In this document: piece by piece, positions 52,816-60,167 of the stretch
Position numbering within the stretch: position 1 is the stretch's first letter
Layout: each line of letters starts with the position of its first letter
From: Halorhabdus rudnickae
GTDB taxonomy: Archaea > Halobacteriota > Halobacteria > Halobacteriales > Haloarculaceae
Length of the DNA: 64,000 nt
Direction: 5' to 3'
Assembly (NCBI RefSeq): GCF_900880625.1
Contig: NZ_CAAHFB010000001.1
Span: 434,001 to 498,000, forward strand
Program-made: the position numbers and the translations under genes
The notes under the pieces: model-generated
Seen by the model: the letters and a program-made list of their open reading frames with translations, nothing else
Told to the model about the DNA's origin: nothing
Databases searched by the model: none

Positions 52816-54693
52816 TTAGTCAACACTACGATACTGATAGAGGACGAGTGCAACCCCGAACGGGATGACACACCAGAGGATGAGCTCGACGAACGCAACT
52901 GTTGGATGCAGGTACCACACAGGTACGTTCGAGCCATAGGCTGATTGTACGACCACGATATTCGAGAACACGTTCTCCTGCAGATCGCTGATAACGCCGG
53001 CCGCTGATGCTGCCGAATTCGGGACCCCGAGAATCGGGTTTGTAACGACATTGAACAGTCGGAGCGGTGGGAGCCAGCGTACGAACACGAATATCGGATT
53101 GTCCGGTGGAGTGAACCCGTCGACACTCGTACCAGTGGCAGCACTGTAGAGTGCGTTCGATATTGGGAACCACGCAAAATGAAGCCCGGTGAACACGAGA
53201 ATCACTGTTCCAGCAATGGATTGGCTCCGTATGACTGTTGAGATTGCAACGCCGAGTCCAGCTATACAGCCAACAAAGACGAGAGTAACTGCCAGAAAGA
53301 CGGCAAGCGTACCAAAGGGAACCAGCCCGTATCGAGGGATTGCAACAAGACAGGTCCCAAGAACAGCACCGACGACTGGAACGGCGAACGCGCTCGCACG
53401 GCCGAGAACGAGACCGACAAGGGTATTTGTCCGTGAGGCCGCGGTGCCTGCAGTCACCCGGATGCTCCCAGTATCGCGTTCGCGTGTGACCGTCCGGAAA
53501 GTGCCAAAGAGGATACCAACACCGCCCAGCAAAGCGATAGGCGTCTGAAGCCCTGCCAGCGGGACACGGGCACCAAGCGAGTCCTGAACGAGCGTGGTCG
53601 GGGAGAGGCTTAAAACACCAGCACCGAGAACGAGAACGCCGAGCACCCACACGCCAGGTGTTCGAACGAGACGACGGAACTCGCGGCGAGCTACTGGCTG
53701 CCACGACCCAGGTAGTGAATCAACGACACCGTTCTGGCCGGGTATCCATTTGAATGGAAACCGACCCAACAGGAGGTGTGACGGGGATTGATTCCAGAGC
53801 TTCTGAAGAATTCCCGTCTCGCTGGCTGGGGCGAGATCATTCCGTCGAAAGACCGCTGTACCGCTCCACAGAGCTATCGCCGGCCACGCAGAGGAAATTA
53901 TAAGGGCAGTCCATAGAGGAATTACTGGACCCGTTGATGTGGCCTGCCCAGTTCTTCTAAGAGCATCGGAGACCTGGGAAGCTGCACTCGTGGGCCCGAC
54001 AGGCCCGCCGAGAAGCCAGTCGGTAAGGGCGTAGTACGCGCTCTGAAGCGAGAGCCACTTTCCAGCCTCGAAGGCTGCCGGATTTGCCATCTGGTTGCTC
54101 GGTGCGGAGCCGGTTACAAACTGCCAGAGGAATGGGAGCGTGAGGGAGTTCCAGAAACCACCGAGAAAGAGCGTTACACCGAAGACGATTACGGCAGCAC
54201 GAGCCGTTGACGAACTCGCAGCCGATAGCCCCACTGTCACCCCGACCCATGCAAACACATAGCCGAGGGAAATGAGTAGTAGTCCGACCAGTAGTGGGAC
54301 CGAGAAACGGCCATATTGGAAGACATCGGAGCCGACGATGACGATGATTCCAGCGACAATTGGGACGGCGAGAGCTGCGCTACGGCCGAGTGTTTTGCCG
54401 AGAACGAATTGACGTCGAGTAAGCTGGGTCCCGATAAGTACCCGAGCAGTTCCGTTCTCACGTTCGCCGATAATCGATCGAAAGCCGAGCGCGGCCGCAG
54501 CGAATGGCACGGTGACCGCAACGGCAACTTGGGCATCTACGAACACGACTGCATCACCGAGAACCTGGACAACGTCTGCGTCCGGTTGCGTCGGCAATCC
54601 GCTCACCAGGACGAAGCACAACCCGATAATCCACGGTGTCTTCCCGCGGAGATAGCGCCGGAATTCGGTCCGCATGACGGAGGTGGAGAGCAT
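52816..54693 (-). CDS. ABC-2 type permease, two fused halves
   Basis: A 625-residue exporter permease formed of two similar halves. The first opens SVMRTEFRRYLRGKTPWIIG and has RSIIGERENGTARVLIGTQL TRRQFVLGKTLGRSAAL; the second opens VARREFRRLVRTPGVWVLGV and repeats it as TVTRERDTGSIRVTAGTAAS RTNTLVGLVLGRASAF. Each half has six hydrophobic segments, so the fused chain could supply both permease units. The start at 54693 drops 29 doubtful residues. It is divergent from the ABC ATPase gene 204 bases away, its likely partner. Confidence 0.85.
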   Translation of the reverse strand: MLSTSVMRTEFRRYLRGKTPWIIGLCFVLVSGLPTQPDADVVQVLGDAVVFVDAQVAVAVTVPFAAAALGFRSIIGERENGTARVLIGTQLTRRQFVLGKTLGRSAALAVPIVAGIIVIVGSDVFQYGRFSVPLLVGLLLISLGYVFAWVGVTVGLSAASSSTARAAVIVFGVTLFLGGFWNSLTLPFLWQFVTGSAPSNQMANPAAFEAGKWLSLQSAYYALTDWLLGGPVGPTSAASQVSDALRRTGQATSTGPVIPLWTALIISSAWPAIALWSGTAVFRRNDLAPASETGILQKLWNQSPSHLLLGRFPFKWIPGQNGVVDSLPGSWQPVARREFRRLVRTPGVWVLGVLVLGAGVLSLSPTTLVQDSLGARVPLAGLQTPIALLGGVGILFGTFRTVTRERDTGSIRVTAGTAASRTNTLVGLVLGRASAFAVPVVGAVLGTCLVAIPRYGLVPFGTLAVFLAVTLVFVGCIAGLGVAISTVIRSQSIAGTVILVFTGLHFAWFPISNALYSAATGTSVDGFTPPDNPIFVFVRWLPPLRLFNVVTNPILGVPNSAASAAGVISDLQENVFSNIVVVQSAYGSNVPVWYLHPTVAFVELILWCVIPFGVALVLYQYRSVD

Positions 54694-54897
54694 CGATACT
54701 GGGTCGTCATTGTATTGATGTAATACTCCCGAAATAGTCCACTGCGACTTCCTTCTGTCTGGACGACGTATAATAAGCATAGATTTGAAAAGGACAGTCG
54801 TTCCAAATGTTTTTACGGGTATTCTACGAACCGCTGGTATGGTCCTCCAAAACGATATTCCGATGTTACAGTCGGCGAGTAGCCCCCTCCGAGTGCG

Positions 54898-55806
54898 ATG
54901 ACTGCAATCAAAACGTCAGGGCTCACAAAACGCTACGATGGTCAACCCGTTGTTTCCGACCTCGACCTCTCTGTCGAGGACGGTGAAGTGTACGGGTTCC
55001 TCGGCCCGAACGGCGCTGGCAAATCAACGACCATCGATATGCTGATGGATTATACGCGGCCCTCTACAGGAACTGCAATCGTTCTCGGGATGGATGCCCG
55101 CCAGGATGCCAGTACGATCCACGCACGAACTGGTATTCTCCCCGATCAGTTCGGGGTCTATGGTTCGCTTTCCGGCCGTGAACACGTCGAGTACATCCTC
55201 GATGCGAACGACGCGAGCGGTGATCCCGAGACGGTTCTTGGACGTGTCGGTCTCGGTGACGCAGTTGACCAGCGTGCTGGTGGCTATTCGAAAGGGATGC
55301 GCCAACGTCTCGGCCTCGCGATGGCGATTGCTGGCGAGCCAGACCTGCTCATTCTGGACGAGCCCTTTTCCGGGCTCGACCCCTACGGAGTACGACTCGT
55401 GCGGGAGGTCGCCACCACCGAACGAGAGCGCGGGGCGACTGTCTTCTTCTCGAGTCACGTTCTCGACCAAGTTGAGCGTGTCTGTGATCGAGTAGGTCTG
55501 CTCGCCGAGGGCCATCTTATCGCTGAGGGTACACCGAAAGAACTCCGCGACATTGCCGGGGTCGAAAGTCATCTTCGAATAGAGACTGACGGTGATGACA
55601 CTGCGCTAACCGCTATCCGGAAGATCGACGGGGTCGAGCGTGTGTCCCAAGCGGGTGGAGATATTGTTGTAACGTGCCCTCGCGACCTCCGCTATCGTAT
55701 CCTTGATGTGCTTGAAGAAACTGGAGCGACTATTCGTTCATTTGATATCGATCAAGGTACCATCGAGGATGCGTTCGTGGAGATAGCAAACAAGCAAACT
55801 GCGTAA
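54898..55806 (+). CDS. ABC-2 exporter ATP-binding protein
   Basis: A 302-residue ATPase: Walker A GFLGPNGAGKSTTIDML, Q-loop ILPDQFGVYGSLSG, signature GGYSKGMRQRLGLAMAIAG, Walker B LLILDEPFSGLDPYG and H-loop FFSSHVLDQVERV. The last 80 residues form the DUF4162-like tail (SHLRIETDGDD, FVEIANKQ) seen in drug/antibiotic-type exporters. It starts MTAIKTSGLTKRYDGQPVVS. With the divergent fused permease it should make a complete exporter; substrate unknown. Confidence 0.9.
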   Translation: MTAIKTSGLTKRYDGQPVVSDLDLSVEDGEVYGFLGPNGAGKSTTIDMLMDYTRPSTGTAIVLGMDARQDASTIHARTGILPDQFGVYGSLSGREHVEYILDANDASGDPETVLGRVGLGDAVDQRAGGYSKGMRQRLGLAMAIAGEPDLLILDEPFSGLDPYGVRLVREVATTERERGATVFFSSHVLDQVERVCDRVGLLAEGHLIAEGTPKELRDIAGVESHLRIETDGDDTALTAIRKIDGVERVSQAGGDIVVTCPRDLRYRILDVLEETGATIRSFDIDQGTIEDAFVEIANKQTA

Positions 55807-55895
55807 TCAATATATGTAGTAGTTGACGATCCATACGTGGAAAATCATTCGGATAGACGAGTTCTTATTTATGTATTTGCTAGCATCTCTTGGTC

Positions 55896-56584
55896 GTGTT
55901 TAGTTTAGCGAGTTCCACCATGTTGGGAAACTCTGGAGCCAATTTTCGGCTGTTTCCGGTTCGACGTGCCTGAAATAGTTTGAGAACGAAGAGGTACGGC
56001 GTTTTACCTCACGGAAGATACGTTCGATGCTGTTCCGATTTCCGCCGCGTTCAACCTGAAATCGGAGTCCAGCTCGTTGCAGCGCAGTTTGGAGATGTCG
56101 AGCTCCATCGACGAGAAACACAGCGTTTTCGACATCGTGTTTCTCGCGGAGTTCCTGCAGAAACAGTTGAGTTAACGCGGTCGTTGCCGTTGAATACAGC
56201 CGAATTTGCAGTAATTCGTTCGTTTCCGGATTCGCTGCGGCGTACAGCCAGTACTGCTGATCGTTGATTCGAATCACTGTTTCGTCGAGCACGATCTGAT
56301 TCGGGGCTTTGCCGCCGACTGGCTGTAGATCGGCTTTTTGTACCCAATCGTGGATTGCTTTCCGCGAGCGTTGGACACCAGACTTCTCAAGTTCCGGAAC
56401 AGTATTCGAAAGCGATAGTCCAGCAAGATGCAGGTGAATACTGAGTTTCATCAGCAATCGCGATGTCGCTTCGCGCTCCACAAAGTCTACGTCGATCTGG
56501 TCGATACTACCGCTGAGGCGGGTGATTCTGGCCATAGAGCATCCGAAAATCACCACGTCTCACGTTTCACGCGTAACTAAGCAC
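55896..56584 (-). mobile_element. intact IS6-type insertion sequence
   Basis: A 689-base element bounded by imperfect inverted repeats: left gtgtttagtttagcg (55896-55910), right cgcgtaactaagcac (56570-56584). One transposase gene fills it. The stop codon lies inside the left repeat. I saw no matching 8-base target duplication in the flanks, so the ends may have recombined. Its left end is identical to that of the decayed copy at 36.0 kb. Confidence 0.82.
55900..56535 (-). CDS. IS6-family transposase
   Basis: DDE transposase of 211 residues from MARITRLSGSIDQIDVDFV. An N-terminal helix-turn-helix part (LAGLSLSNTVPELEKSGVQR) precedes the catalytic core: NQIVLDETVIRINDQQYWLY, VENAVFLVDGARHLQTALQR and RNSIERIFREVKRRTSSFSN supply the two Asp and the Glu. 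The frame is unbroken to WLQSFPTWWNSLN, so it is probably active and may mobilise the related fragments in the window in trans. Residues upstream of the chosen Met are outside the usual protein. Confidence 0.88.
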   Translation of the reverse strand: MARITRLSGSIDQIDVDFVEREATSRLLMKLSIHLHLAGLSLSNTVPELEKSGVQRSRKAIHDWVQKADLQPVGGKAPNQIVLDETVIRINDQQYWLYAAANPETNELLQIRLYSTATTALTQLFLQELREKHDVENAVFLVDGARHLQTALQRAGLRFQVERGGNRNSIERIFREVKRRTSSFSNYFRHVEPETAENWLQSFPTWWNSLN

Positions 56585-56896
56585 TGTCCCACAGGCACTT
56601 CCGACTCGATTCGGCGACTCAGCGGTTGTTCTCAAGCTACGGTTCTGGATTGATTCTCCGATGCCCCAACGGAAATGGCGTGCTATCCAAGGCATCATTC
56701 ATAATATGGGATCATCGTTTCGTGAAGAAGGACTCAAAATTCTGTTCCCACAGCAAGAGCTCACTGGCCGGAGCGAAACCGGAGGGTTCCGTGTTGTCGA
56801 CATCGAGTCGAGCCGTTCCTCCAAGCCAGGTACAGGATCTCAAACGCCCTCTTCAGACCGAGTCGAATAGCACCCTTCTCGGCTATGTTATTCGAC
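56585..56896. other. remnant-like gap beside the insertion sequence
   Basis: Mixed-composition DNA with several short open frames and no recognised product. It probably consists of the rest of the truncated MATE locus replaced by unrelated sequence. Confidence 0.3.
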
Positions 56897-56992
56897 TCAG
56901 AAGGTGTCGGCGAGGTTGTAGCCGACTTGGAGCAGTATCGAAAGAACGATCGGCAGCCATAGTACGACCAGCGCCTTTAGAAGTTCACTCAC
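56897..56992 (-). pseudogene. N-terminal fragment of a MATE transporter
   Basis: From GTG 56992 the minus strand reads VSELLKALVVLWLPIVLSIL LQVGYNLADTF and stops at 56897. It matches the first membrane helix of the MATE protein at 47 kb (LLFLSLPIVVTNLLQTAYNLADTF) and lies 23 bases after a tetR stop, the same order as the intact tetR-MATE pair. Only 31 of about 490 codons remain. Confidence 0.7.
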
Positions 56993-57015
56993 GATGATGT
57001 CGATGTCACGCGCAC

Positions 57016-57624
57016 TTACGTGCTACGCCTCAGTTCGGAATTGATATACGAAGAAAGCGACACACGAGCTGCAGCAGTAGCGTCTTCGCGGTCTGTCGTC
57101 GCGCGACTGTACATCGCACCGTTGATCGTAGCTAAGATATGCTCCGCGACCCGCGAGGAGTCAACATCACGGAAGATGCCTTCGTCGATGCCGAGCTCAA
57201 CGATGCCCCGGATGGTGGCTGCCAGTCGCTCGTCGATCTGCGTGAATTGCTCGCGAAATACCTCGTTCGTCACCGCTTGTGAGCGGAGGGCGACTAGCAC
57301 CTCTTGAAGTTGCCGTTGTTCCTCACCGGGCCGAAGTGGGAGGAGCTTTTCGATGACATGCTCAAGAGCCTCTGATGGTTCATCGCCCGTCTCTGTTTTG
57401 ATCGTCTCTTCGAATCTGTCGACAGCGAACTCCAGAAACGCAGCCAGAAGATCGTCTTTTGTATCGTAGTGATAGTAGATGGCGGCTTTCGATTTGTCGA
57501 GTTCGTCAGCGATTCGGGAGATCGACAGGTCAGCGTAGCCGTGTTCGAGCAGTGCTCGATAGGTGGCCTCCATAATCTCTTCTTTGGCGGTGCTCCAGGT
57601 CTTTTCGGGTGAATCGATAGTCAT
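57016..57624 (-). CDS. TetR-family regulator
   Basis: A 202-residue TetR protein starting MTIDSPEKTWSTAKEEIME at 57624, the start that overlaps the upstream stop as ATGA. The DNA-binding part is residues 13-60 (ATYRALLEHGYADLSISRIA, DELDKSKAAIYYHYDTKDDL). The ligand domain has EQRQLQEVLVALRSQAVTNE and GIVELGIDEGIFRDVDSSRV. It differs clearly from the 47 kb TetR. Its presumed efflux target downstream is reduced to a fragment, while a zinc-ribbon membrane protein gene is joined in front. Palindromes in the upstream divergent region are its likely operators. Confidence 0.88.
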   Translation of the reverse strand: MTIDSPEKTWSTAKEEIMEATYRALLEHGYADLSISRIADELDKSKAAIYYHYDTKDDLLAAFLEFAVDRFEETIKTETGDEPSEALEHVIEKLLPLRPGEEQRQLQEVLVALRSQAVTNEVFREQFTQIDERLAATIRGIVELGIDEGIFRDVDSSRVAEHILATINGAMYSRATTDREDATAAARVSLSSYINSELRRST

Positions 57625-58079
57625 CGTCTGTTCGAGTGGTTCTCGTCGGGTCGCTCCAGTTCGGTGACGTTCACAACCTCGAACTCGGTCGTACACCAGT
57701 GACAGAATCCGAGCTCAGGATCGAATGGTTTTCCACAGGCAGGACAGGCTGGAGATTCATCGTCTCCTGTTGGCCCGACAGTATTGGCCGCTCGGGCTCC
57801 GTCGGTTTGCAATTTACTCTTCGCGATGAGATACGCATCGAGAGCGCTGGCGGCACTAATGAGAACGATCGGAAGGATCGAAATGGGATCACCGAGTGTC
57901 CCCGAATTAATAGCGGATATCGTCGACTCAGGGATGAACAGTACGGAAGTGACGATGGTAACCCCCAGCCATCCGACGGCTCTGAGCCAACGCCGGAGAT
58001 ACAGGTGGCCGAGTCCAGTGACTACCATTCCCAAGAGCGCAGCGACCAGTGGATTGTTTCGGAGCGAGGACTGTACCAT
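57621..58079 (-). CDS. membrane protein with C-terminal zinc ribbon
   Basis: A 152-residue protein from MVQSSLRNNPLVAALLGM. Membrane segments are PLVAALLGMVVTGLGHLYLR, RAVGWLGVTIVTSVLFIPE and SILPIVLISAASALDAYLIA. The C-terminus has a CxxC-CxxC zinc ribbon: SPACPACGKPFDPELGFCHW then CTTEFEVV. This resembles haloarchaeal membrane proteins of unknown function with a terminal ribbon. It overlaps the tetR start by four bases, so the two genes are one operon whose promoter carries a palindrome. The open frame up to 58106 is less likely because it would cover that operator. Confidence 0.78.
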   Translation of the reverse strand: MVQSSLRNNPLVAALLGMVVTGLGHLYLRRWLRAVGWLGVTIVTSVLFIPESTISAINSGTLGDPISILPIVLISAASALDAYLIAKSKLQTDGARAANTVGPTGDDESPACPACGKPFDPELGFCHWCTTEFEVVNVTELERPDENHSNRR

Positions 58080-58086
58080 ACCACTA

Positions 58087-58101
58087 ACTGAACGTTCGGT
58101 A
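58087..58101 (-). promoter_or_regulatory. probable TetR operator, tetR-side copy
   Basis: actgaacgttcggta centres on the palindrome gaacgttc, eight bases upstream of the zinc-ribbon gene start. It is the exact reverse complement of the copy at 58289-58303. Confidence 0.65.
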
Positions 58102-58288
58102 GGCAAAAAAGACTTCGTCCGACGCGTGGTGTTCTACAGAGAGAAAAAGAACATCGACTATAACTCGAAATCGGACGAATTACTGTCTTTAGTGTTCGAT
58201 TCGGGGATATATCGGGTACGGCTGAGAGTAACCCCCGAGACGAACTGGCTCCGCTCTCAAGGGAGATCTGAGACAAAAGATTGATACT

Positions 58289-58303
58289 TACCGAACGTTC
58301 AGT
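58289..58303 (+). promoter_or_regulatory. probable TetR operator, HalOD1-side copy
   Basis: taccgaacgttcagt lies 37 bases upstream of the HalOD1-like gene start and mirrors 58087-58101 exactly. Fifteen identical bases in mirror orientation at both divergent promoters strongly suggest one regulator for both sides. Confidence 0.65.
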
Positions 58304-58340
58304 AAGCCATGCAGCGCAAATCCAAGCGCCCCAACAAGCC

Positions 58341-58667
58341 ATGACCGACGAACACCGACCCGCTGACGAATCAACAGCACCGTGGCACGGCCGCTATCTC
58401 GCTCGCTGGGGTGATGAGACACCGCTCTATGAGGCCGTCACAGACGCCGTCTCAACCGTCACCGGCGATGCCCGCTCAGCAATTGCTTCTCGATACGACC
58501 GGGCGCATGCCTTCGCGCTCAGTCAGCTGTTCGGCAGAGACGACGCACCCCCGACGCCCTCGACAGGAGTTGTCAAGTTCCCCATTTCAGAGTGCGTTGT
58601 TTCGGTTCACAGTGATGGGCGACTCGCGGTCAGACTCACTGATCGTGGACGAAACGGGGTTGACTAA
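58341..58667 (+). CDS. HalOD1-like output domain protein
   Basis: A 108-residue acidic protein from MTDEHRPADESTAPWHGRY. It resembles the haloarchaeal output domain HalOD1: TPLYEAVTDAVSTVTGDARS, a helix LSQLFGRDDAPP, and the terminal strands GVVKFPISECVVSVHSDGRL AVRLTD. HalOD1 proteins are thought to act in signalling and gene control. There is no receiver domain. It is divergent from the tetR operon and carries the same palindrome in its promoter, so it is probably under TetR control. An HtpX-like protease gene follows after 232 bases. Confidence 0.65.
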   Translation: MTDEHRPADESTAPWHGRYLARWGDETPLYEAVTDAVSTVTGDARSAIASRYDRAHAFALSQLFGRDDAPPTPSTGVVKFPISECVVSVHSDGRLAVRLTDRGRNGVD

Positions 58668-58899
58668 CACCACAGATGGACATATTCATCGGGACACATA
58701 GATCCAGTACAGAACTGATTGCCGGAGTCGGTCAAGCAAAAGCGAGACAGCATGCCCCGGAGGGGTTCCCCGTTTACACCCCCGATACCGAGGCAAGGAC
58801 CAGTACACAATTTATCAACTGGAGACTGACCCAGACCGATGGACCAGCCACCGTCGAAACGGACTGCACTACCGAGAATCTCGCTATAAAATTGTTTAC

Positions 58900-59814
58900 A
58901 TGCGACACGTAGGACTCAAACTTCGGATGGCGGTCGTCGGTGCACTTCTCGCTGGATTCTACCTTGTGGCCGTGGCGGCAGCGATAGTCGCGTTCGGACA
59001 GGGTATTCTACCGATTGCCATCGTTGGTAGTCTTCTCCTCGTCGGCGCACAGTACAAGATCGGGAAGTTGGCCGCGTTACGGAGCGTTGGTGCAGAAGAT
59101 CTGTCCGAACAGCAAAATCCCCACATTCACCAGTTCGTCGAGCAAGTCTGCCGTAAAAAGGATCTGAAAAAGCCGTCGTTGAAAATCGCCAATATGGGCG
59201 TCCCGAATGCGTTCGCAGTCGGTCGCCGTGGCAACGGGACTGTGGTCATCTCCAAGGAACTCATCGAGCTGCTTGACCGCGACGAACTTCACGGAGTCAT
59301 CGCCCACGAGTTGGCCCACATCGACAGCCGAGATGTCATCACGATGCAACTCGGCCAGGGCATCGCCTCGATTGTCGCCATCGTCGCTCAATATATCGTG
59401 CTGTTCACCGGCGAGAACGACTTTGCTGATTTCTTCCTGGCCGTCATCGTCGGGAACATCGTCCAGTTCATCGTGACGCTGTTCGTGCTCGCTATCTCTC
59501 GGTACCGCGAGTACGTCGCCGACGCCGATGCCAAGGGAGTTATCGGACGTGGTGAACCACTGGCTCGCGCCCTTGAGAAAATCCAGCAAGGGGGCCAGCA
59601 GGCCCAAGCGTCGACTCGGCCTGTCCAACATGGCCGTGGGTCAGCCAATCGGCGCGGCCGCGGTCACGGACAGAGCAATCGCCGCTCTAGAAACGCGAAC
59701 ATTGATAAACAGGTGAGTGCACTCTGTATTTCCAGCCCTGACCGTGGTTTCCTCCAACAAATCGTCTCCACCCACCCCCCGATGGAGAAGCGTATCCAGC
59801 GACTCCGATCGTAG
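58900..59814 (+). CDS. HtpX-like M48 membrane metalloprotease
   Basis: A 304-residue zinc protease of family M48. Two hydrophobic segments open it (LRMAVVGALLAGFYLVAVAA, GILPIAIVGSLLLVGAQY). The active site is ELHGVIAHELAHIDSRDVIT (HExxH-type), followed by two more membrane segments and YREYVADADAKGVIG with the third zinc ligand Glu. The C-terminal part holds a Gly/Arg/Gln-rich loop (ANRRGRGHGQSNRRSRNANI), then STHPPMEKRIQRLR, the conserved end. Such proteases act in membrane protein quality control. A small membrane protein gene starts right after its stop. Confidence 0.88.
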   Translation: MRHVGLKLRMAVVGALLAGFYLVAVAAAIVAFGQGILPIAIVGSLLLVGAQYKIGKLAALRSVGAEDLSEQQNPHIHQFVEQVCRKKDLKKPSLKIANMGVPNAFAVGRRGNGTVVISKELIELLDRDELHGVIAHELAHIDSRDVITMQLGQGIASIVAIVAQYIVLFTGENDFADFFLAVIVGNIVQFIVTLFVLAISRYREYVADADAKGVIGRGEPLARALEKIQQGGQQAQASTRPVQHGRGSANRRGRGHGQSNRRSRNANIDKQVSALCISSPDRGFLQQIVSTHPPMEKRIQRLRS

Positions 59815-60057
59815 ATGCCTGGCATCCGCGAACTGCTCGCGACCATCCTCGGTGTGCTGTTCGGCACCATATTAATCGTTGCGCCGCGAGCGGTCCTTCA
59901 GCTATCCATCTTCGTTGGGCCGAACCGTCGGGGTCGTGGTAGCTACGGCACAGACACGCACGAATCGTTCTTTGACCAGTGGACGTGGCTCATTCGTGGA
60001 CTCGGTGTTGCATGTCTTGTCGTGGCCCTCTGTATCGCGTATCAAACGTTTGCCTGA
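59815..60057 (+). CDS. small two-helix membrane protein
   Basis: An 80-residue protein starting at the base after the htpX-like stop, so the two are co-translated. Hydrophobic segments: LLATILGVLFGTILIVAPRA and IRGLGVACLVVALCIAYQTF, separated by a polar loop GPNRRGRGSYGTDTHESF. It is not recognised. Tight linkage suggests a partner or regulator of the protease. Confidence 0.72.
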   Translation: MPGIRELLATILGVLFGTILIVAPRAVLQLSIFVGPNRRGRGSYGTDTHESFFDQWTWLIRGLGVACLVVALCIAYQTFA

Positions 60058-60167
60058 CTGCTCCGTTCCCAGCCATTCGAGACGCTGTCGATGCTTTCAG
60101 CGGGTCAGCCGCCGGGACAATCGCTTAAGTTCGTGCCCGCTTTTGTCTCAGTATCGAGTCCAAATGC

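Noticed and set aside
55896..56584. Eight-base target duplication around the intact IS6-type element
   Set aside because: Flanking bases on the two sides do not match, so no duplication is claimed.
58676..58912. 78-codon frame before the HtpX-like gene
   Set aside because: Neutral composition, overlaps the protease start, no recognisable domain; more likely leader DNA.
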